This document shows, one piece after another, positions 7,537 through 11,669 of a stretch of DNA of 11,669 nucleotides. The stretch is from the NCBI GenBank assembly GCA_027620595.1, contig JAQCDI010000043.1:1-11669 (forward strand), given 5' to 3'. The notes beneath the pieces are model-generated. The model was not told the DNA's origin, did no database searches, and worked only from the letters and a program-made list of their open reading frames with translations. Source of the DNA: Bacteroidota bacterium. Its GTDB lineage: Bacteria > Bacteroidota > Rhodothermia > Rhodothermales > UBA10348. The position numbers and the translations under genes are program-made. Positions within the stretch are counted from its first letter, which is position 1. Each line of letters begins with the position of its first letter.

Positions 7537-7758
7537 CGGAATTCGGGGCTTGGGTGGTTCTGGGCGGGGTCATACCCGTCATGGGTCTGCGGGTGCCGCA
7601 AGGAGGCGACACCCGGCTCGTTTCTTCCGCAATTTCATGCTAGGTTGTGGTCGGCCCGTTCCTGTTTTTTCCGCTCGTCCACCGCGATGACCCGACGCCC
7701 GTTACATTCCCTGCACACCTGTAGCGCAAGCGAAACAGGCATGTTTCCCTCGCGGAGC
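7537..7758. promoter_or_regulatory. Divergent intergenic region between the LON gene and the outer-membrane protein gene
   Basis: Two genes are read outward from this stretch of about 220 bases, so it should hold both promoters, although no strong one is visible. Candidate elements on the plus strand are TAGGTTGTG at 7641-7649, which partly resembles the Bacteroidota -7 box (TAnnTTTG) but lacks a good -33 partner, and an inverted repeat CGGGTG/CACCCG (7590-7595 and 7610-7615, 14-base loop). A smaller ACCC/GGGT repeat is at 7574-7586. The extent depends on the chosen start of the plus-strand gene (TTG 7645, ATG 7687, 7741 or 7759). Confidence 0.3.
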
Positions 7759-9105
7759 ATGCGGTGCGCAAACGGGCCACATCCCCGGAGCGGTCACTGG
7801 TGGTTGACCTTGCTCATGGCGGGCCTGCTCTGGGATCCAGGACAGGCAGCGGCGCAGGCCTGGTTGTTCGGATCCCGGGATGATCCCTCCGAACAAGCTT
7901 CCGTCGAATGGTGGAATGCGTACACCGAGATCACCGGCGCGGCGGGATTCTCGTTGATCGGACCGCAGTGGCGGGGTGTGACACGGGTCGACGTCGAAGC
8001 CCGTGGCGCCAATTATGCCTTCGGCCTGGAGGGCAGTTTCCGCTCCGGGATCTACGGGCGCTACGATGTGGAAACCGACGAATGGCGGGATGCGCTTCGC
8101 ATCCTGGCCTTTGCCCGCTACCGACCCGCCAACGGGAACACCTACCTTCGGGTGGGGCCCCTCGAACGGACACGGCTCGGAACCGGACACCTGGTCCATT
8201 TCTATTCCACGTCAACGATCTGGGACGAACGTTCCGCAGGCGTCGAGTGGCAGCACCAGGGCGCAAACCATACCCTGGAAGCATTCACGGCGGATATCAC
8301 CCGTCCTGGCGTTACGGGTGCACGCTTGGCCGTGGCCCCATTTGACCGGGGTGTGCCGGGCATCCGATCCCTTGAGCTTTCCGCCACCGCCGTGCAGGAA
8401 CGCGGCCAGGAAACCGATCTGGGAAATCCGTTCCGGGGATTCGAGGGCTCAGCCCGGATGGTGGCCTACCGGAGCGACTCCTTCGACTTCGTTCCGTTCG
8501 TCAGTGCGGCCTGGCTGCCGGATTACGGCCAGGGGCTGCTTGTGGGTGCCAACCTCGAGAACGCCAACTTCATCGACACAGCCCGTCTCTACCTGTCCCT
8601 GGCGCTCCATTACAACAGTGCGGACTTCCGGCACGGCTTCTTCGGCACGTTCCATTCCGTGAGCGGGCCGAACCGGAGCATCTTTGCCGCCGGGGATGCG
8701 GATCGACGGGATATCGACCTCAGGGAGGTGGAACGAGGCAACTCCATCCTCTTCGAATCCCGGATCCTTTTCTTCGAACGGTTCGAGCTCTGGTATGCCT
8801 TCCAGCGCTTCCACGGCGTGCAGCACCTGAGCGAATACCATCTGCGGTTGTTCTTCCGTTCGCGCAACGTGCAGTTGGTCGTTTCCCAGGACCGACGCGG
8901 ATTGAAAGGATTTGCTTCCCTCTTTGGGGACCTGGGTGAGGAAAACCGACTGCGTTTCGGATTTGATCTTCGGCTCGTGGGCCAGGTCTGGCTCCTCATG
9001 GATGCCCACTACACGTACCGCCTCAACACCGTCATCGAAGGCAATGCCTACCATTCCATCCAGCGCCGGTTCGACCCCATGATCGGACTGCGGGCGCAGT
9101 TCTGA
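7759..9105 (+). CDS. Predicted outer-membrane beta-barrel protein, family not recognised
   Basis: From ATG 7759 the product is 448 residues. It starts with a Sec signal peptide (MRCANGPHPRSGHWW, then LTLLMAGLLW, ending QAAAQ before A). This start gives the most normal signal peptide; the frame is open back to TTG 7645, with ATGs at 7687 and 7741, all adding an unusual Cys/Ser-rich N-terminus. The mature part is rich in alternating hydrophobic and aromatic strands separated by polar turns (for example RVDVEARGANYAFGLEGSF, YRPANGNTYLRVGP, LRFGFDLRLVGQVWLLMDA), and it ends in GLRAQF. A C-terminal phenylalanine at the end of a strand is the usual Bam insertion signal, so an integral outer-membrane barrel is likely. 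I cannot place it in a named family and give no substrate. It lies divergent from the LON gene and 137 bases before the arsenate-reductase-like gene. Confidence 0.8.
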   Translation: MRCANGPHPRSGHWWLTLLMAGLLWDPGQAAAQAWLFGSRDDPSEQASVEWWNAYTEITGAAGFSLIGPQWRGVTRVDVEARGANYAFGLEGSFRSGIYGRYDVETDEWRDALRILAFARYRPANGNTYLRVGPLERTRLGTGHLVHFYSTSTIWDERSAGVEWQHQGANHTLEAFTADITRPGVTGARLAVAPFDRGVPGIRSLELSATAVQERGQETDLGNPFRGFEGSARMVAYRSDSFDFVPFVSAAWLPDYGQGLLVGANLENANFIDTARLYLSLALHYNSADFRHGFFGTFHSVSGPNRSIFAAGDADRRDIDLREVERGNSILFESRILFFERFELWYAFQRFHGVQHLSEYHLRLFFRSRNVQLVVSQDRRGLKGFASLFGDLGEENRLRFGFDLRLVGQVWLLMDAHYTYRLNTVIEGNAYHSIQRRFDPMIGLRAQF

Positions 9106-9183
9106 AGCACGCCTCGCCAGGGACGGTCAGGAACGGACCACCATGCCACGTTCAGTGGCGGACGCAGGGTTACACTCCGGTAA

Positions 9184-9196
9184 TGGACCCGGTCCA
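9184..9196. promoter_or_regulatory. Perfect 5-bp-arm palindrome upstream of the arsC-like gene
   Basis: TGGAC CCG GTCCA lies 46 bases before the likely ATG of the arsC-like gene, within an otherwise featureless 137-base gap. It is followed by a locally AT-rich stretch (TTAGTTTATTCGG, 9205-9217) that could be promoter DNA. It might be an operator or a small RNA hairpin. It does not match the ArsR operator consensus I know, and a palindrome this short could arise by chance in GC-rich DNA. Confidence 0.2.
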
Positions 9197-9242
9197 GACC
9201 GTGCTTAGTTTATTCGGTACCATTCTTTCGGCACAATCGAAC

Positions 9243-9656
9243 ATGTCCCGCTCCATCCTCTTCCTCTGCACCCACAACAGCGCCCGCTCCCAACTGGCCG
9301 AAGCCCTCATGCGCCACGAATTCGGGGATCGTTTCGAGGTGCGCAGCGCCGGCACGGAAGCCACACGCGTCAAGCCGGAGGTGCCGGTCGTGCTGGCCGA
9401 GATCGGCGTCAGTGCCGATGGCCTGTCGTCCAAATCCCTCGATCAGCTGGAGGATGCATCGGCCGACATTGTGGTCACCGTCTGCGACGACGCCCGCGAG
9501 AACTGCCCGTGGCACCCGGGTCGGGAGCAGACCATCCACCACGCCTTCCGCGATCCGTCGGCCGAAACATCCTCTCCCCAGGCCCGGCTGCAGGCATTCC
9601 GCGAGGCGCGGGATGTCATTCACGCCTGGATCCGGGACACGTTCTCCCAGCCCTAG
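9243..9656 (+). CDS. arsC: Arsenate reductase, thioredoxin-coupled ArsC type / low-molecular-weight phosphatase family
   Basis: This 137-residue cytoplasmic enzyme has the low-molecular-weight tyrosine phosphatase fold. The phosphate/arsenate loop is intact near the N-terminus: C9-T-H-N-S-A-R15 (CX5R). The other two redox cysteines of thioredoxin-linked arsenate reductases are present as C81 and C88 in CDDARENCPWHPG, and the Asp-Pro general acid is D104-P105 in FRDPSA. In this family arsenate is bound by C9, reduced by the triple-cysteine relay and regenerated by thioredoxin. The family length is about 130-140, which supports the start at 9243 (MSRSILFLCTHNSARS); an upstream in-frame ATG at 9183 would add 20 residues that do not fit the fold. 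No arsR, arsB or acr3 gene is in the window, so it is not part of a visible ars operon. A phosphatase acting on another substrate is less likely given all three cysteines. Confidence 0.88.
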   Translation: MSRSILFLCTHNSARSQLAEALMRHEFGDRFEVRSAGTEATRVKPEVPVVLAEIGVSADGLSSKSLDQLEDASADIVVTVCDDARENCPWHPGREQTIHHAFRDPSAETSSPQARLQAFREARDVIHAWIRDTFSQP

Positions 9657-9671
9657 GTCCGAACGTCCGCA

Positions 9672-9695
9672 CCGGGTGGGAATTGTCCACCCCGG
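9672..9695. terminator. Candidate bidirectional terminator hairpin between convergent genes
   Basis: In the 87-base gap between the converging arsC-like and glyS genes, CCGGGTGG and CCACCC-C-GG form an 8-bp stem with one bulged C and a 7-base loop. No T-tract follows on either strand, so it would not be a classic intrinsic terminator, but its position at the convergent gene ends fits a transcription stop or mRNA end. A second weaker repeat, CCCGGG at 9691-9696 and 9710-9715, overlaps the 3' side. Confidence 0.35.
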
Positions 9696-9743
9696 GGCCT
9701 GGTCCCTCGCCCGGGTTCCCAACGTGTGCCCTTGCGACGATCG

Positions 9744-11180
9744 TCAGGAGGTCTTCCAGTCGCGGATCTGTCCGAGCAGGTAGGCCGTGAGATTCTCGGC
9801 CGGAATACGGTCCTGGTGCATGGTGTCGCGGTGACGCACCGTGACGCTGCCCTCCTCGACCGATTCGCCGTCCACCGTGATGCAGAACGGGGTACCGATC
9901 TCGTCGAGACGGCGATACCGACGGCCCACGGCTCCTTTCTCGTCGTAGGACGTGCTGAAGTGCTGGCGCAGTTCGTCCTCGATCCGGTGGGCCATTTCGG
10001 GCATGCCGTCCTTCTTGACGAGGGGCAGGATACCTACGGTTATGGGCGCCAGACGCGGGTGGAACTTGAGGACCGTACGGGACTCGCCACCCACTTCTTC
10101 CTCCCGATAGGCTTCGCAGAGCAGCGTCAGGACCGTTCGGTCAAGGCCTACGGAGGTCTCGACCACGAACGGGATGTACTTCTCGTTGGTCTGCGGGTCG
10201 AAGTACTCCATCTTCTTGCCTGAGTACTCCTGATGCGCTTTCAGGTCGAAATCGGTGCGGGAATGGATGCCTTCCACTTCCTGCCAGCCGATCGGGAATT
10301 CGTACTGGATGTCCTGGGCGGCATCGGCATAGTGGGCCAGCTTCTCGTGGACATGCCAGCGCAGCTTGGACGGGCGGATACCGTTGTCAAGATGCCACTG
10401 CATGCGCTCCTCGCGCCACTGCTCGAAAGCTTCCATCTGCTCGCCCGGCTTGACGAAGTACTGCATCTCCATCTGCTCGAACTCGCGCATGCGGAAGATG
10501 AACTGCCGGGCCACGATCTCGTTGCGGAACGCCTTCCCGATCTGGGCGATACCGAACGGTACCTGGTGGCGACCCGTTTCACGGACGTTGTGGAAGTTGA
10601 CGAAGATCCCCTGGGCGGTTTCCGGACGCAGGTAGATCTTGTTGTCGGGGTTCGATACCGGTCCGATCGTCGTGTCGAACATGAGGTTGAATTGGCGAAC
10701 CTCGGTCCAGTCGAACATGCCAGAGTCGGGCGAACGGATCTCCTCACCCATGATGATGTCGTAGAGCGCCTTCGCGGCATCCTCGGCATTCAGGGCATCC
10801 ACCAAGGCCTGATAGACCCGGTCCGCGTCTTCATCCTTGCCCTTGCGGCGCAGCTTGTCGATGTGTCCTTCAATGAGCTGGTCAGCGCGGTAGCGCATCT
10901 TGGACGTCTTGTCATCGATCAGCGGATCGCTGAATGCATCTACGTGGCCCGATGCCTTCCACGTGGTGGGATGCATCAGGATGGCGGCATCCAATCCCGA
11001 GATGTTTTCGTGACGCTGCACCATGGCATTCCACCACCGCTGCGAGATGTTGCGCTTGAGCTCGACGCCGAGCGGACCGTAATCGTACGTGGCGGCCAAT
11101 CCACCATAGATCTCGGAAGACTGGAAAATGAATCCACGACGTTTGGACAGGGAAACGATCTTTTCGAACAGGTCGGACAT
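9744..11180 (-). CDS. glyS: Glycine--tRNA ligase, dimeric (alpha2) type
   Basis: Glycyl-tRNA synthetase charges tRNA-Gly with glycine in the cytoplasm. The product is 478 residues and is the single-chain alpha2 form, not the separate alpha/beta form of many bacteria. It starts MSDLFEKIVSLSKRRGFIF at 11180, as in the family; the frame stays open upstream to 11453, but that would overlap radC and adds an unrelated arginine/proline-rich sequence. Visible blocks are IYGGLAATYDYGPLGVELK (about 20-38), FDWTEVRQFNLMF, RPETAQGIFVNF, class II motif 2 with F218-R-N-E and the following FRMREFEQMEMQYF, and motif 3 around GLDR (345-348) in ETSVGLDRTVLTLL. The C-terminal anticodon-binding domain (about 370-478) opens LAPITVGILPLVKKDG. 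No T-box-like leader is seen in the 98 bases upstream. It is convergent with the arsC-like gene. Confidence 0.97.
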   Translation of the reverse strand: MSDLFEKIVSLSKRRGFIFQSSEIYGGLAATYDYGPLGVELKRNISQRWWNAMVQRHENISGLDAAILMHPTTWKASGHVDAFSDPLIDDKTSKMRYRADQLIEGHIDKLRRKGKDEDADRVYQALVDALNAEDAAKALYDIIMGEEIRSPDSGMFDWTEVRQFNLMFDTTIGPVSNPDNKIYLRPETAQGIFVNFHNVRETGRHQVPFGIAQIGKAFRNEIVARQFIFRMREFEQMEMQYFVKPGEQMEAFEQWREERMQWHLDNGIRPSKLRWHVHEKLAHYADAAQDIQYEFPIGWQEVEGIHSRTDFDLKAHQEYSGKKMEYFDPQTNEKYIPFVVETSVGLDRTVLTLLCEAYREEEVGGESRTVLKFHPRLAPITVGILPLVKKDGMPEMAHRIEDELRQHFSTSYDEKGAVGRRYRRLDEIGTPFCITVDGESVEEGSVTVRHRDTMHQDRIPAENLTAYLLGQIRDWKTS

Positions 11181-11216
11181 GGGGCCGATCGGCGGAGTTG
11201 GAGGAATGGAAGTGCC

Positions 11217-11223
11217 CAAATTA
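11217..11223 (-). promoter_or_regulatory. Weak -7-like element upstream of glyS
   Basis: TAATTTG on the minus strand ends 36 bases before the glyS ATG and is the only AT-rich word in the 98-base radC-glyS gap. It resembles the Bacteroidota -7 box (TAnnTTTG) with one base missing, but no TTG-type -33 element is found at the proper distance. glyS may instead be read through from radC. Confidence 0.18.
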
Positions 11224-11278
11224 CGGCAGCGGCCGGGCTGTTCCCTCCCGGATGATTGAAGATCCGCAGGAAAAGGGC

Positions 11279-11669
11279 TCACCCGGCTTCCAGCAGGCCC
11301 CGTTCGGCCAGCGATGTGTACCCGTCCCCGGCAATGATCACATGATCGCGCAGCGGGATCCCCAGGACACGACCTGCGGCGGCAAGCTGCCGCGTGACGG
11401 CCACATCCTCCCGGCTGGGCTCGGGATTGCCCGAAGGATGGTTGTGCAGGCAAATGACTGCAGCCGCGTGCTCAATGATGGCCCGCCGGAAAATGAGGCG
11501 GGGCTCCACGATGCTCGACGCGATCCCGCCCTCGCTGGCCACGAAGTCGCTGATCCGCGCGTGCGCCGTATTGAGCAGAAGGACCCGGAAAACCTCCCGT
11601 TTCAGATCGGCCATTACAGGAGCGTACTCCCGATGCACATCGGCCGGACTGCGGAAGGTGGCCGCCGCC
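11279..11669 (-). CDS. radC: RadC family JAB/MPN-domain protein, C-terminal part (gene runs off right edge)
   Basis: These 129 codons are the C-terminal MPN/JAB metalloprotease-like domain of RadC. The visible family blocks are REVFRVLLLNTAHARI, the SIVEPRLIFRRAI segment, the metal-binding HxH motif in LHNHPSGNPEPSREDV (the two histidines plus the later Ser and Asp of the JAMM pattern), and the ending DHVIIAGDGYTSLAERGLL. The reading frame stays open to the edge (…TFRSPADVHREY), so the true start lies outside; a GTG at 11638 is inside the domain and is not the real start. The missing N-terminal part of about 100 residues normally holds helix-hairpin-helix DNA-binding motifs. RadC was once tied to DNA repair, but its molecular function is not settled. 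glyS follows 98 bases downstream on the same strand, and co-transcription is possible. Confidence 0.92.
   Translation of the reverse strand, partial: AAATFRSPADVHREYAPVMADLKREVFRVLLLNTAHARISDFVASEGGIASSIVEPRLIFRRAIIEHAAAVICLHNHPSGNPEPSREDVAVTRQLAAAGRVLGIPLRDHVIIAGDGYTSLAERGLLEAG

Noticed and set aside
7645..7758. TTG, ATG 7687 or ATG 7741 as the start of the outer-membrane protein gene
   Set aside because: These would place a 6-38 residue Cys/Ser-rich extension before an otherwise normal signal peptide. ATG 7759 was preferred, though ATG 7741 cannot be excluded.
11181..11453. Upstream extension of glyS to a start at 11453
   Set aside because: It would overlap the radC coding region, and the added residues are unrelated to any GlyRS. 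MSDLFEKIV at 11180 matches the family start.

Overview
The window is GC-rich, densely coded bacterial DNA that most likely comes from a high-GC member of the Bacteroidota/Rhodothermota (a Rhodothermales-like lineage). The basis is the pairing of PorU and PorV, the two core outer-membrane components of type IX secretion (T9SS), in GC-rich DNA. Shine-Dalgarno sequences are also mostly weak or absent, as is usual in that group. The taxonomic call is inference; no marker such as 16S rRNA is present.

Layout. A minus-strand cluster fills positions 1-7536. Read in its transcription direction it holds: a stand-alone LON-domain protein (7536-6910); a two-TM sensor protein with a Cache-like extracytoplasmic part and two PAS domains (6868-5135, with an out-of-frame tail to 5034); a 99-residue stand-alone histidine-kinase dimerization/phosphoacceptor (DHp) protein (4957-4658); the T9SS sortase PorU (4515-496); and the N-terminal part of PorV (350-1, running off the left edge). 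A divergent plus-strand pair follows: an outer-membrane beta-barrel protein of no recognised family (about 7759-9105) and a thioredoxin-type arsenate reductase / low-molecular-weight phosphatase (9243-9656). The right end is again minus strand: dimeric-type glycyl-tRNA synthetase (11180-9744) and a RadC/JAB-domain protein (11669-11279, cut by the right edge).

How the parts fit. PorV and PorU act together at the cell surface: PorV is the outer-membrane carrier/anchor and PorU is the cysteine protease that removes C-terminal sorting domains from T9SS cargo. PorU here keeps its His/Cys dyad (H836, C870) and carries its own C-terminal FlgD-Ig-like sorting-type domain. Directly upstream, on the same strand, is a signalling pair that is odd because neither protein has a kinase ATPase domain. 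The sensor ends in its second PAS, and the next protein is a DHp helix pair with an H-box and nothing else. The end of the sensor's second PAS is recoverable only by a -1 shift at a run of five C's (minus strand), so it is a frameshift mutation, a sequencing error or a programmed event.

I saw no tRNA or rRNA genes, insertion sequences, CRISPR arrays or other mobile elements. All non-coding gaps are shorter than about 225 bases.
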